Source of the DNA: Thereva unica
Lineage: Eukaryota > Arthropoda > Insecta > Diptera > Therevidae
Length of the DNA: 64,000 bases
Direction: 5' to 3'
NCBI GenBank assembly: GCA_949987705.1
Contig: OX465281.1
Coordinates: forward strand, 193,117,112-193,181,111
The notes beneath the pieces were generated by a model. That model searched no databases. It saw only the letters and a program-made list of their open reading frames with translations, and had not been told where the DNA came from. The translations under genes and the position numbers were made by a program. Position 1 is the first letter of the stretch. Every line of letters begins with the position of its first letter. Below, piece by piece: positions 34,549-45,968 of the stretch.

Positions 34549-34744
34549 AAAACCGCGGAGTGCTATTCAATTAATTGTGGAAATTGCAGATAGCGGTCAA
34601 AATGGACCCCTTTTAGGTTTTGTAATATATCTTGCAAACGAAGCAAAATTCTTAATTAAGCCATTTCCAATGGAAATTTAATTCTCTACAAAAAATTTCA
34701 TACAAATTATATCAAAATCTAATTTAATAGCACTCCGCGGTTTT
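34549..34744. mobile_element. 196-bp MITE
   Basis: AAAACCGCGGAGTGCTATT and its reverse complement form the ends, flanking a non-coding interior. Just upstream (34445-34545) a separate foldback of CAAGAACAAGAAC and GTTCTTGTTCTTG repeats occurs. Confidence 0.75.
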
Positions 34745-35073
34745 TTCTTCTTGATCAATCGGTGTATAAATTTTTACCCAGGAAATTTTTTTGATTAAAC
34801 TTTGATGCGTACAAATCCAACCACGTAACTGAAATTGCTTGCGCTGGCCGATTAGAACAGTCGCAAACTAGTTTCAAATCGGCCTCGTTTCTGTCGACTC
34901 GTATATGGATTCCTACTTCCGTACACGGGCAAGGTCACGAAACAGTGGCGTATTAGTCGCTTCGTGTGCGGAGGGCGTAAGCGTTGTCGCCTTTTGACTT
35001 CATTTGCCCCGCAACTAAGTAGAGATTAGAGCTAACATTTGCTCCTCACCAAATCCTTACCTACATTATACTA

Positions 35074-35483
35074 GCCGTGTTCCTTTTTTACTCTTAAGTA
35101 GGTACTCCGGAGTAAAACTTAAAAGGAACACAATTTTTTTTTGTTTTTGGTAACGTTTTGAACTTTTCTTTAAATAAAAGCGCGTTCAATTATTGTAAAT
35201 ATGGGTATACTTACTACTTACCATTACAAAAATAAAAATTAAAAAACCGCACATTAAAATTCTTGATTCTTTTTATAACACCGAAAACTGTCAGTTCGTC
35301 ACAATTCAATGAAAATCCATCTATCGGCTTTTTAGTAAGTGAAAAATAATTCACAATAGACTGCAAATGGCGATATTCCCTTAGTGGATGCTAGATGCGT
35401 ATTTACTCTAGTTATCTACACCTCTGTAAGGGCAGGTGTAGTTGGGAGTAAATACAAGGAAAAAAGCAGAAAAGGAACACGGC
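35074..35483. mobile_element. MITE with TA target duplication, relative of 11454-11895
   Basis: GCCGTGTTCCTTTT and AAAAGGAACACGGC are flanked by TA (35072-35073 and 35484-35485). A second internal AAAAGGAACAC lies near 35120. 410 bp, non-coding. Confidence 0.8.
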
Positions 35484-35512
35484 TACTATTGCAATGCCTA
35501 ATATTGGCTAGT

Positions 35513-35640
35513 CAGTGTTTTTCAACCTTTTTCATTGAGTGGCACTCCTGACTGAAAAATCGTGGCATCTTTGGTTGATCTAGAATTTTAATGGGGGGCT
35601 GCTTATGAGCCAGATAATTTTTTTGCGAAAACGAATATCA
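35513..35640 (+). mobile_element. hAT-type terminus fragment
   Basis: CAGTGTTTTTCAACCTTTTT followed by GAGTGGCAC fits an hAT 5' end with subterminal GTGGCA repeats. No 3' partner was found. Confidence 0.45.
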
Positions 35641-35929
35641 CGCGCAACGCTGAGGTGGGGATTACCTCCTTCTCATCCTATAAATATACTATAATATTTT
35701 GTTATTGAAACCATTCACTTTCCAAAGTGCAACAATGCAACGCTTTTTAAGGTTTATACAAGAGACAAGTGTTCACATCGTTCCTCTCTGCTGATTGATC
35801 TGATACTGGTACTGGGAATGTGTGGGCAAAGCAAAGTGTTTTGGGCGAACTCATACACGAAGCGTACATTACATTAGCATGCGATTGGTAATCGCTTCTT
35901 TGCTTACTAGTCCAAGGAAATGGTACTTT

Positions 35930-36160
35930 AACATTGCAAAAATGCAGGACAAGGTATTATTTTTGGGGTGTGTAGGGGGGTCAGTGTGAGCTTAAGTTTG
36001 AGTTTTCGGGATTCTAACCCCCCCCCCCCCATTTGGCCGCCATCTTAGAAAACGTGTGCAAATGGGTTTTCCACTATATCTCCGAAATGGTACATATTAC
36101 AAAAAATTTGCAAGGACACTTTTTGTTCAGAATTAAATTATCTACAATTTTCTATGCACT
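35930..36160 (+). repeat. Solo terminus with the GGGAT / GCCGCCATCTT / TATATCTCC module
   Basis: It matches 19149-19361 across TGCAGGACAAG, GTAGGGGGGTCAGTGTGAG, TTTTCGGGAT, GGCCGCCATCTTAG and CTATATCTCCGAAATGG, then diverges. A run of 13 C interrupts it near 36018. No right-hand inverted end was found. Confidence 0.65.
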
Positions 36161-36482
36161 TGAATAAACATTGCAAATGTTTTGGTAGCAGCCGTTGCGT
36201 TACCTACTACCTACCCTTGTGATACTCAAAAAGCATTCAATGGCGGATTTATAGACATATCTTGAGGTACTTGGCTAGACATTCAACATATTTATTCATT
36301 TTATTCTTAAAATGTCTTTTGAACAACTTTGAAGTACATAATAATCAGATGATAAATAATACAGAAATATAGGCATGCGAAAAAACGTTAGTCCTGTAGT
36401 CATTACAAAAGCAGCATTACCTATTTCACATCAATATATTGTAAAATCGCGAAAAACCTTCATAATTTAATTAAACAAGTTT

Positions 36483-37461
36483 GGGGTCGTCCATTAGTTA
36501 CGTGAGGCGTTTAGGGGGGGGGGGAGGGGGTCGAGCCGAATCTCACCCAATCTCACTTCGTGGCGAGGGGTCTCGGGAAATATCACGTTATTATTTTTTT
36601 TTAAAGAAACAATGTAAAATTGCGAGAAAATTGGGTTAAATTAAGTAAAACATGTTTCTACACTAAAGACCCCCATTCACTTACAGGCAGTGGCCTGTCA
36701 GACCAGGTCGGCCGGCACGACTAAGCTTATCAGTCTAACTGCGGGATGATACTTCAGGTATCCATCCGCCTGACAGGCCGTGGCATGCAGGTAAAGTCGT
36801 GATTCCCTAAAGACACACAGGCGAAAATGACTGCTTCGCATTGCCGGATATTAATTCAAGATTTTTGTCAGCTTTCTGGAACTGCAAGCCTAATACAGTT
36901 GGCGGCCGGTGAGTGTACGGTGATACTAGGCTTCAAGGCGAAAAGTTTCAGAGCACGGCCTGCCGGTGACCTGTGTATTAATTGAGGCCTTAAAATATGG
37001 GTAGCTCCTATACAAAAAATGTTTACTCGATTGTTTAGCCTCTACCGGCTAGACAATACGAGCGACTCGGAGAATGCTGCAGATTACGACCCAAGTAACA
37101 CTGACCCGCGAAAAGGCTCTTAGAGATCGACAAGAACGCACACGCCAAATTTCAGCGTAATGAAATGCTTGTGGAGTGAGTGCTCGCACTTTGGTTGTTG
37201 TGTGTCCACTACAAGCCGAAAATCGAGTGGAATAGGGGAGGGCAAGGAGTCCATGATATTATCAGTTATCTCAAATAAAATATGCCTCTTAAGACCCCCC
37301 CCCCCCCCAAACAAATGAACTTTTTTCACGCCTTTAGCTCCGAATTTTAATCAGCTGATGGCAATTCATCTTAATGTAAACAAAGCATATATAATTTGAC
37401 ACTAACTAACTCATCATCAAAAAATCGCAAAAATCACCTCACATAATTTATGGACGATCCC
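36483..37461. mobile_element. MITE with GGGTCGTCCAT termini
   Basis: GGGTCGTCCATTAGTTACGTGAGG pairs imperfectly with CACATAATTTATGGACGATCCC. It contains a G-rich tract (36516-36533), a C-tract (37298-37309) and an internal foldback (36673-36804; GCAGTGGCCTGTCAG against CTGACAGGCCGTGGC) that looks like a nested MITE. Confidence 0.7.
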
Positions 37462-38039
37462 TTTAGAATTTTATTGTACTTCAAATTCGAAGTATTTTTC
37501 CTAATCAATCACTTCTCTAAGCATTAGTAATTGATTTTATATCTAAAACCAATTTATTCTCTAAATAATTAATTGTAGCATGTACTATTGCTAAATATAA
37601 CTACTTACTAGGTTGCCATTGCAATGCTAAACTTCCATTGTAAATTTTCAAGTCAGTAATGACGTAATACACATTAACCCCGTTTAAAATCGTGCATGTA
37701 TCAGCGATGTAACACTTTGGAATATATTGATTACTTGTATCAAATTAATCGCACCCTCAATGGGGGGGTGATAACGAAAGTATTGAAGGGAATAAAAGCG
37801 ACATTATCGAGGTAATTTCATAGATAAAACGCTGTAATGAGATACTTGACAGTTGGCAGTGCAGTGATAGTGACTCTGAAAATTCGAATGGAACTTACGA
37901 AATCGAACGAAATATGTTGAATCTCATGGTTCAAGGCATGTGTCATTTTAAATATCTAGATATTATTGCATGGGGTTAACATACTCTTGGGTCGTGTGCA
38001 AGGAAATTAATTTTTATATAAAATGAAGCTTAAATGTTA
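37462..38039. other. No recognised feature
   Basis: AT-rich, non-coding, next to the BEL/Pao fragment. Confidence 0.5.
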
Positions 38040-38425
38040 AAAGTGGTGGATAGGACATTATAATAGCAGGTTATTATCTTCAATACCTGCGAATGCGTCC
38101 TTCTGTATTAAATATAAAACTCTCTTTTCAGCCTCGATGATTTCTTCTATTAAACGAGGAATTTGTTTGAACTTTGAAAAATATCTATAGTTCCAGTCGA
38201 TGTTCAGACTGCAACATACCATTACTGCCGATGTTAAACCTTTCTTTCTCTCCTAATTGATTTCTTCCTCATCATAAGATTCATCTAAAGTAGGCCAACT
38301 GTACTTCGGCGTCCTTAACCAATCTAGACCCTTCCACCATCGCGCGTCTAACAACGTTCTCGCACTACATCCTCTAGATGGCAAGTCTGCTGGATTATAG
38401 ACGCCAGGTACTAATCGCCAATGGT
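38040..38425 (-). mobile_element. BEL/Pao retrotransposon Pol fragment
   Basis: The minus strand reads NHWRLVPGVYNPADLPSRGC, then a DARWWKGLDWLRTPKYSWP block, then IIEAEKRVLYLIQKDAFAGI. The NPADL.SRG ... WW.GP.WL ... WP signature followed by an EAEK..L...Q..AF block is diagnostic of the BEL/Pao RNase H to integrase spacer. Neighbouring integrase and LTR sequence is absent, so it is a truncated relic. Confidence 0.85.
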
Positions 38426-39254
38426 TACCAGCTAGTTGGACGTTTTTGAAGTGTTAACTTCTTTAGGCACGATTCGCACTTTTTCAAGGAATTCGCGACA
38501 CGCGCACTCTGTTGCACACCCGTTTCTAGACACATGTAGCAGCGATGGTGACACGCGCACTTTGTTGCACGCCTGTTTCTGGGCCCTTGTGCCTATGCAG
38601 CTGGCTAGAGCATGGAAACTTTTGGTTTAGCGCCACCTACAATCAGCAGCGTATAATTCTATGTGTGCGATGTTGCAATGCAGAAGCTGCTCTCAGCATT
38701 CATATCATATTCCTGCAAAACAAACGCCGCTCTCAAAATTCATGTCATATTAAGTGTGTTCGATGACTGCTTAAAAAGTTCAGAGCAGAGCTATTGGGAG
38801 CAGCTGTCTAACTGATGTCGGAACGGAAAAAATCTCAGAAAATAGCAATAATCTCAAAAAACACTTTTCCGCTCAATTTTGTTCCAAATTGTGTTTTTAG
38901 AGGTTATATACGAATGTCAATTTTAATAGAAGAAATATATACCAATAAAACCAATTGAATAGCATCGAAATGTTATTTTTATAAAAATTAATGTGTATTA
39001 TTCAATATTTCCCAGTATTTTTCGAACAAATCATTCATAAATCAATTTTCCGATTTTTCCTGCTTTCAATTTGACAATTGTCAAGAGAAAAATAAGAAGA
39101 AGAATTTGGCTGCTCTGCCTGGTCCTACAAATTTGGTGGAGCAGAAAAAGTGAGAATTCTCAACAAGGAGCAGGCTCAAAATACACAGAGCAAGGCAAAT
39201 GAGAGCAGAAAAGATCAGTCGAAAGGTCTCAAAGAACGATTAAAACTGGATTAA

Positions 39255-40408
39255 GAGCTTTCTTTCAGGCCGTTCAATCAAGGTAGTATTGGACGGCGTC
39301 GAATCCAATCCACATGTCATTTCGGCCGGAATTCCCCAGGGGTCAATTCTCTCACCCGCACTTTTTTTTAATCTTCATTAATGATCTGCTCTCAATCCCC
39401 TCCAATCCACTTCACTGCTTCGCTGATGACGGTACTCTGAATTTCTCTTACTCCTTCGACAATATAAGACAAGCAAGTGCCAGACCTTGTCTTTACCACC
39501 GTCAACTGATGTCGACTTCGATCAACCGGGATATCGAATCGATTCTTCATTGGGGCGAAATGAACCGCGTTGAATTCAATGCCACAAAAACGAAGTACTG
39601 TCTGATCTCCAACAAAAATTGTACCGACCTTCCTCCTATCTCAGTGGATAAAGAGAATCTAACGGCTGACTCAACTCTCAACATCTTAGGGGTAACTTTA
39701 ACGGAGCATCTGCGATGGAATGGTCACATATTTCAAATCGCCAAACAAGCCTCCCAATGCCTTGGATTTTTCAAAAGATGCAAGCTCCTCCTCCAGCCAG
39801 CCGCATTGGCAACAATATACAAATTCTACATTCGGCCGCGCCTCGAATAAAATTCGTATATCTGGGCAGGCGCCCCAAAAAACACCTTAGGTTGTCTCGA
39901 CAAGGTTCAAAATCGTGAACTCAAACTCATTGGTGGCCCCTTTTGCGCCTCCATAGACACCTTAAGCCACCGTAGGAATGTAGCAGCCCTCTCCATACTT
40001 TATCGCTATTACCATGGTGACTGTTCCACTGAAATTCAGGACCTCCTGCCTGCACGGCAATACTTTTCCCGCAACACAAGACTAGCCCGCTCGGCTCACC
40101 CCATACCCTACTGCCCCTCGTTCACGCACAATACGGTTTAGAAGTTCTTTTATGAATAGAACAACTCGACTGTGGAATAATCTCCCGTAGTCAGTATCTC
40201 CGAACTCGTACAACATCTTAGAGTTCAAACGTGAGGTTCATCGTCATTTTCTTCTACACCCTCCAGACCCCCCTAACCTTTCCTATTCTCCTCTATTCTT
40301 CAAGCCAAGCTTACTACTAGACATTGCACCATGAACTGAACGAAATGACGGACTGGTAATATAACGTAACCCTTTATACTACCAGTCCGTCATATTTTCA
40401 TTAAAAAA
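39255..40408 (+). mobile_element. Jockey-type LINE, 5'-truncated
   Basis: The plus strand encodes the RT palm onwards: SGRSIKVVLDGVESNPHVIS then GIPQGSILSPALF with one frameshift near 39330, FINDLL, CFADDGT (catalytic FADD), WNGHI, LATIYKFYIRPRLE, and a C-terminal segment to PYCPSFTHNTV near 40138. Several in-frame stops and frameshifts make it inactive. The 3' UTR contains a 14-bp-stem hairpin and ends in an A-rich run near 40408. A more decayed relative lies at 52848-53220. Confidence 0.85.
40345..40393 (+). other. Perfect 14-bp-stem hairpin in the Jockey 3' UTR
   Basis: ATGACGGACTGGTA (40345-40358) and TACCAGTCCGTCAT (40380-40393) are exact complements around a 21-nt loop, about 15 nt before the A-rich tail. 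It could be a structure recognised by the LINE's reverse transcriptase. Confidence 0.7.
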
Positions 40409-42227
40409 AACACGCAAATTGCTGATTTTTTCTGCTCAATCTTAGCTGGAGCAGACCAAAGTCTACTAATAACAAGTCTTTCATCTTCATACATTCCCCC
40501 CGTTGGTTGTGTGCGTGCATATATGAACCATCACTGCTGAGCAAAACTCAACGCATACTTCGTGAATTCAGCGAGACAAAGCCAGATTCTGTCTTTACGG
40601 TAAAGTATGCAGAACAGAAAAGGAAAGAAAATTGAATCAGCTGTCAAAATTGAAGTCATCAAAACAAACGAGCAAATATGCACCAATACATCAACATTAT
40701 CCCTATAGAAACTCATAACATTTTCTGTTGTTTAGTTGTATGCTAGCGCTTATAAAAATATTGCATTCTCTCTCTGATAGCCTGACATCGTCATTTGAAG
40801 AACTTATGCATATAGCTGTTCGTCTTTCACTCATTAACCATATGAAGACGAAAGACTTGTTAATTTCTAGACTTTGGAGCAGTCATCGAACACACCTATG
40901 TATTGTCGCACACATTAATTTCATATTCTTGCAATGCAGACGCCGTTCTCAAAATCCACGTCATATTCTCGCTCACATTATTTTCATATTTTCGCAATGC
41001 ATTCATTTCATCCTCTCGCACACCATCGCTGCTGTCTGTTGCTGAAGCTCGACTAAATCTTACTAACATATCTGGGGCACTTTTAGTCGAGGTCCAGCAA
41101 TAGACAGCAGCGATGGTGTGCGAGAATATGACATGAGTTTTGAGAGCGGCGTTTGCACAACATCTAGAAAATAACTCTAATATAATTACTAGACTTTGCG
41201 TCTGCATTGCGAGAATATGAAATGAATGCTGAGAGCAGCTTCTGCATTGCACACATAGAATTATACGCTGCTGTTTGTAGGTGGAGCTAAACCAAAAGTT
41301 TCCATGCTCTAGCCAGCTGCATCGAAATAGTTTCACTGCTAGCAGGCGTTTTGCGCCTTTTTTTTTAAATTCTGTTGAAAATTAAAGCGTCCAAAGAAAA
41401 GTTGTTAAACCATAATAAGCCAAAATCTAAAAAAGATAGTAAAAATAAAACCCTATTTTAACCTTCGCCTACCATCATTACATTCTTCTTGCAAAAAAGC
41501 ACTTCAGGCAACCCGTACTCAAAAATGCATTTCATAAAAATATTCTCAATCCTTTAAATCATCATTAATATAAAGAGAATCATAAAAATATAATGGAATC
41601 AGAAAGTTAGAGGTCGCGCCAAAAGAGTTGATGCTGAGAAAGTCGCGTTTTCCATGCGCAGTAGAATCCCCGCATGCCGTTCCCGTCCCTTAGCCTAGTC
41701 GCAACAAATTTCGAAGTAGTACAGTCAAATTAAGCCGAAAAAAGCGAAATAGCGGAAATGGTCGGGTACAGGCTGAAAATTGGCGCAGAGCTTCCTTTTA
41801 GGGTTTTTAATAAGGGCTTCTAAAGTCTACCGATTTTCTACCCCGGGAACCTTTCTTTTTAGGGGGTTTTAGGGTCAAAATATCTGTTTTTTGCAAATGC
41901 ATCTGAAACCGTAAGTCCTATCATAAAAAATGTTCACAAAGTTTGGAGCTCATACGATTTTCTACAAAAAATGTTGGTATACATTTTCCCGTACGTATTG
42001 CCATTCATGAGATATCACCGTTTTAAAGATTTAAAATATTCATATGAACTCATTCACGACTTGTATAGGTTTTCCGACGTTCAAGTTGGACTACTTTTCT
42101 AATTTTTTCAGGGGTCATTCCTGGATGTATTTGGAGGAAAAATGTGTTCTAGATAGGGGGCTAACCACTAAGATACAGGGTGTTCGCGAGAAAACAATGT
42201 CTTTTTAAATTCTTTTATTTAACTTAC

Positions 42228-43063
42228 ACTGTTTGTCGTCAAATCTTGGAAGTTAAATTTGACCCACTTCCCGGTTTCGGATAGAGCTGAAATTTTGCAT
42301 ACACGTTTAGTTTGGATGACAATGCAATCTGGCCATTTTGTAAAAATATCAAGATGGCGGTTCCAAAATGGCGCCCGATTTTTGAAATTGTGCCACTGTT
42401 TGTCGTCAAATCTTGGAAGTTAAATTTGACCCACTTCCCGGTTTCGGATAGAGCTGAAATTTTGCATACACGTTTAGTTTGGATGACAATGCAATCTGGC
42501 CATTTTGTAAAAATATCAAGATGGCGGTTCCAAAATGGCGCCCAATTTTTGAAATTGTTCCACTGTTTGTCGTCAAATCTTGGAAGTTAAATTTGACCCA
42601 CTTCCCGGTTTCGGATAGAGCTGAAATTTTGCATACACGTTTAGTTTGGATGACAATGCAATCTGGCCATTTTGTAAAAATATCAAGATGGCGGTTCCAA
42701 AATGGCGCCAGATTTTTGAAATTGTGCCACTGTTTGTCGTCAAATCTTGGAAGTTAAATTTGACCCACTTCCCGGTTTCGGATAGAGCTGAAATTTTGCA
42801 TACACGTTTAGTTTGGATGACAATGCAATCTGGCCATTTTGTAAAAATATCAAGATGGCGGTTCCAAAATGGCGCCCGATTTTTGAAATTGTGCCACTGT
42901 TTGTCGTCAAATCTTGGAAGTTAAATTTGACCCACTTCCCGGTTTCGGATAGAGCTGAAATTTTGCATACACGTTTAGTTTGGATGACAATGCAATCTGG
43001 CCATTTTGTAAAAATATCAAGATGGCGGTTCCAAAATGGCGCTTGATTTTTGAAATTGTGCTC
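42228..43063 (+). repeat. Five-unit 167-bp tandem array
   Basis: The period is exactly 167 bp (ORF starts 42312, 42479, 42646, 42813). Each unit carries CACTGTTTGTCGTCAAATCT, TTGACCCACTTCCCGG, AAATTTTGCATACACG and AAGATGGCGGTTCCAAAATG. Units differ by only a few bases. A sixth, separated unit is at 43163-43329, after a GACATGGGTATCAAATG module. Confidence 0.95.
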
Positions 43064-43985
43064 CGCGGCCCTCTGACATGGGTATCAAATGAAAGGATAT
43101 GACAGGTAGAACACAATAAGCTATGTGGCGTCATTCCAAATTCAAAATGGCGGCCAACACTTACACTGTTTGTCGTCAAATGTTGGAAGTTAAATTTGAC
43201 CCACTTCCCGGTTTCGGATAGAGCTGAAATTTTGCATACACGTTTAGTTTGGATGACAATGCAATCTGGCCATTTTGTAAAAATACCAAGATGGCGGTTC
43301 CAAAATGGCGCCCGATTTTTGAAATTGTGCTTCGCGGCCCTCTGACATGGGTATCAAATGAAAGGATATGACAGGTAGAACACAATAAGCTATGTGGCGT
43401 CATTCCAAATTCAAAATGGCGGCCAACACTAAATTGCGGAAAGCTTATAATAGACTAAAAAGTAGAAAATATAACCGATCAACTTCCAATTTTGCACACA
43501 CTCGTAGTTCGGGTGGTTAATGTGTATGAATGATGAGATGAATAGTTGAGTTAAGGGTGAGTTGATAATAAAGAAACAATACACGTTACAAAAAATCATA
43601 AACAAACACAGAGATGCTGCTGTCAACTAAATTCAACTACTCAAATACTGAACTCATGTCTGTATGCATAATTTCAATTAAACCCAGGTAGCAGAGCTGA
43701 GTCGAGTTCGGTCAACCTTAACCCAACTCGACTCCCGTTTACATGTAGTTAGACTTGGGTTCAACTTGAGTTCAACTCATCATGTATAAGTACTAAATGC
43801 AATCTGACCTTTTTGTAAAAAAATCAAGAAGACGGTTCCGAGATGGCGGCCGTTTTTGCAATTATGTTCCACCGAGCCCACGACATGGGTATCAAATGAA
43901 TACAGTAAACTGTGTGACGTAATTTTAAATCTAATAGAATTGCCATCATAAAATGGCGGAATACATATAATAAACTAAAAAATAG
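43064..43985 (+). repeat. GACATGGGTATCAAATG modules and a diverged 167-bp unit
   Basis: Two near-identical modules (43064-43150 and 43330-43430) contain GGGTATCAAATGAAAGGATA, ATGTGGCGTC and CAAAATGGCGGCC. A third, shorter one lies at 43860-43960. Between them, 43440-43800 has AACCGATCAACTTCC and AATTTTGCACACACTCG, related to the sequence beside the arm at 13180-13653. Confidence 0.7.
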
Positions 43986-43986
43986 A

Positions 43987-44371
43987 AAATAAAATAAATG
44001 GTTAAAAAATTTTTTTAAAAAAAATTCTTTTCATTAATGTACTGAAAAGTAAAAAATAAAAAATATTTTAAAGAAAGCGTGAAATTTCAATTTTAATGAA
44101 AAAGTTAATTAAAAGAATGGCGCATTTTTCATCAAAAATTGAAAATATAACTGTAAATCGCGTGAGATTTACAATAACCCTCAATTTTTTGCTTTGTTAA
44201 TTTCAAATTCTAACAAAATTTTTTGATGAAAAATGCGCCATTCTTTTAATTAACTTTTTCATTAAAATTGAAATTTCACGCTTTCTTTAAAATATTTTTT
44301 ATTTTTTACTTTTCAGTACATTAATGAAAAGAATTTTTTTTAAAAAATTTTTTTAACCATTTATTTTATTT
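43987..44371. repeat. Large palindrome, arms about 150-165 bp
   Basis: AAATAAATGGTTAAAAAATT outwards and AATGGCGCATTTTTCATC inwards pair across the centre near 44190. It is a foldback MITE inside the nested transposon. Confidence 0.8.
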
Positions 44372-44806
44372 GTCATTTATTTAGAGTTGAATAACTCCTA
44401 GACCAATTATTGTAAACCGGTATACTTAGACTCATCTTTTAGGTCAAAGTGTATTCTTTTATTTGATATAAAGATCAGGAACTTGAGTTGCTCCTTTTAG
44501 AAGATATGTAGGTTCAAAGCATGAGCGAAATGTTTAAAAGCCTAATGATATTTTTTATTCAATTTAAAGTATATTTCCTGTTTTTTTTTTTTTTTTTGTT
44601 TACCAAATGGTCCAAATTGCAACAATAATACAAAATTACATCTAAATTATGTCAGATAGTATTATTGTTCCAATTTGGACCATTTGGTAAAAAAAAAAAA
44701 AAAAAAAACAGAAAATACACGAATACACTTTGACCTAAAAGATGAGTCTAAGTATATTGGTTTACGATAATTGGTCTAGGAGTTATTCAACTCTAAATAA
44801 ATGACA
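44371..44806. repeat. Second palindrome with inner poly-T/poly-A foldback
   Basis: The outer arms start TGTCATTTATTTAGAGTTGA (44371) and pair with 44720-44806. An inner foldback joins a T19 run plus GTTTACCAAATGGTCCAAAT (about 44581-44622) with the complement ending in an A run at about 44710. It directly abuts the previous palindrome and the right arm. Confidence 0.8.
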
Positions 44807-45787
44807 AAAAAAAGACATTGTTTTTTCGCGAACACCCTGTATCTTAGTGGTTAGCCCCCTATCTAGAACACATTTTTCCTCCAAATACATCCAGGAATGA
44901 CCCCTGAAAAAATTAGAAAAGTAGTCCAACTTGAACGTCGGAAAACCTATACAAGTCGTGAATGAGTTCATATGAATATTTTAAATCTTTAAAACGGTGA
45001 TATCTCATGAATGGCAATACGTACGGGAAAATGTATACCAACATTTTTTGTAGAAAATCGTATGAGCTCCAAACTTTGTGAACATTTTTTTATGATAGGA
45101 CTTACGGTTTCAGATGCATTTGCAAAAAACAGATATTTTGACCCTAAAACCCCCTAAAAAGAAAGGTTCCCGGGGTAGAAAATCGGTAGACTTTATAACC
45201 CCTTATTAAGAACCCTAAAAGGAAGCTCCGTGCCAATTTTCAGCCTGTACCCAATCATTTCCGCTATTTTTACTATTTTTCCTGTACTAAAGGGGAAATT
45301 TGAAAATACATAAGCGCATTTCCTATCGATATGTGCGCAATTTTTATTTGTGTGCAGCTTTAATTTCCCCAGCTGCGCGCTCCGGCATCAACTCTTTTGG
45401 CGCGACCTCTATCAGCTTATATTCAATATACACCGCCTACCACCCCACTAGAATAAATAATAGATAAAGAGAAACTTCACACTTATCCTCTTTTTTCTTG
45501 ACTCAATCTACAAACGAAAACTCAAATTTAAGAAGAGTGAAAAACAAAAATATGAAGCAAAATTTTAAGAGAAAATTTAATATTGCTCGAAGCCAGAACA
45601 GATTACCAGAAAAAGAAACCAAGAAAACAAAGAGAATATGGTGGATATGAAAATTTCTTTATCTTCGACTTCTCAAATCTCGCTGTTCGGTTCCGAAGAA
45701 GCTGCGCTTAGCTCACCTTTGCGTGAGTGTGGGTCCAATTACATTGAATCTGTTGGAGTTTTCACGTTGATTTTCTGTGGCAAAGAA

Positions 45788-45968
45788 GCTGGATATATTA
45801 CAGCTTCCCCATGCTGTGTAAGGCCTCGACCACGATAAGAGCGGCGCCAGGAAAATTTAACGTCTCGAATTAGCGAAGAGAGGCACTTGAGTATTGTCAC
45901 TCTGCCGCTCGCCGCTCATATCATGTTCGAGGCCTAACACAGCAATGGGAAGCTGTAATATCTCCAGC
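45788..45968. mobile_element. Short foldback interrupted by a Harbinger-like MITE
   Basis: GCTGGATATATTACAGCTTC (45788) pairs with the complement ending at 45968. In its centre is a 113-bp MITE, 45822-45934, with ends GGCCTCGACCACGATAAGAG/complement flanked by TAA at 45819-45821 and 45935-45937. Confidence 0.75.

Larger units (their letters stand above)
38426..41340. mobile_element. Inverted-repeat element interrupted by a Jockey LINE
   Basis: Arms at 38610-38760 and 41130-41320 are reverse complements (landmarks CATGGAAACTTTTGGTTTAG, AGCAGCGTATAATTCTATGT, CAGAAGCTGCTCTCAGCATT). A second inverted pair, CTCGCACACCATCGCTGCTG at about 41015 and its complement near 41105, lies inside the right half. 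No transposase was seen. The outer ends and duplication are unresolved. Confidence 0.6.
41717..45289. mobile_element. Nested long-TIR transposon with AAG target duplication
   Basis: It begins TAGTACAG and ends CTGTACTA; AAG precedes (41714-41716) and follows (45290-45292), and the empty-site MITE has a single AAG. Inverted arms of about 490 bp (41717-42207 and 44807-45289) flank a 167-bp tandem array and two large palindromes. There is no transposase, so it is non-autonomous. Small ORFs are repeat artefacts. Confidence 0.85.
41610..45409. mobile_element. 224-bp MITE opened by a 3.57-kb nested transposon
   Basis: The outer ends GAGGTCGCGCCAAAAGAGTT and its complement are flanked by TA (41608-41609 and 45410-45411). 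The left part (41610-41716) and right part (45293-45409) sum to 224 bp, identical in length to the uninterrupted copy at 15777-16000, with the breakpoint exactly in that copy's TTTCGAAGGGGAAA. Confidence 0.9.

Noticed and set aside
42312..43046. Four overlapping 77-92-codon ORFs with identical repeated sequence
   Set aside because: The 167-bp unit is not a multiple of three, so the frames are coincidental readings of a non-coding tandem repeat.
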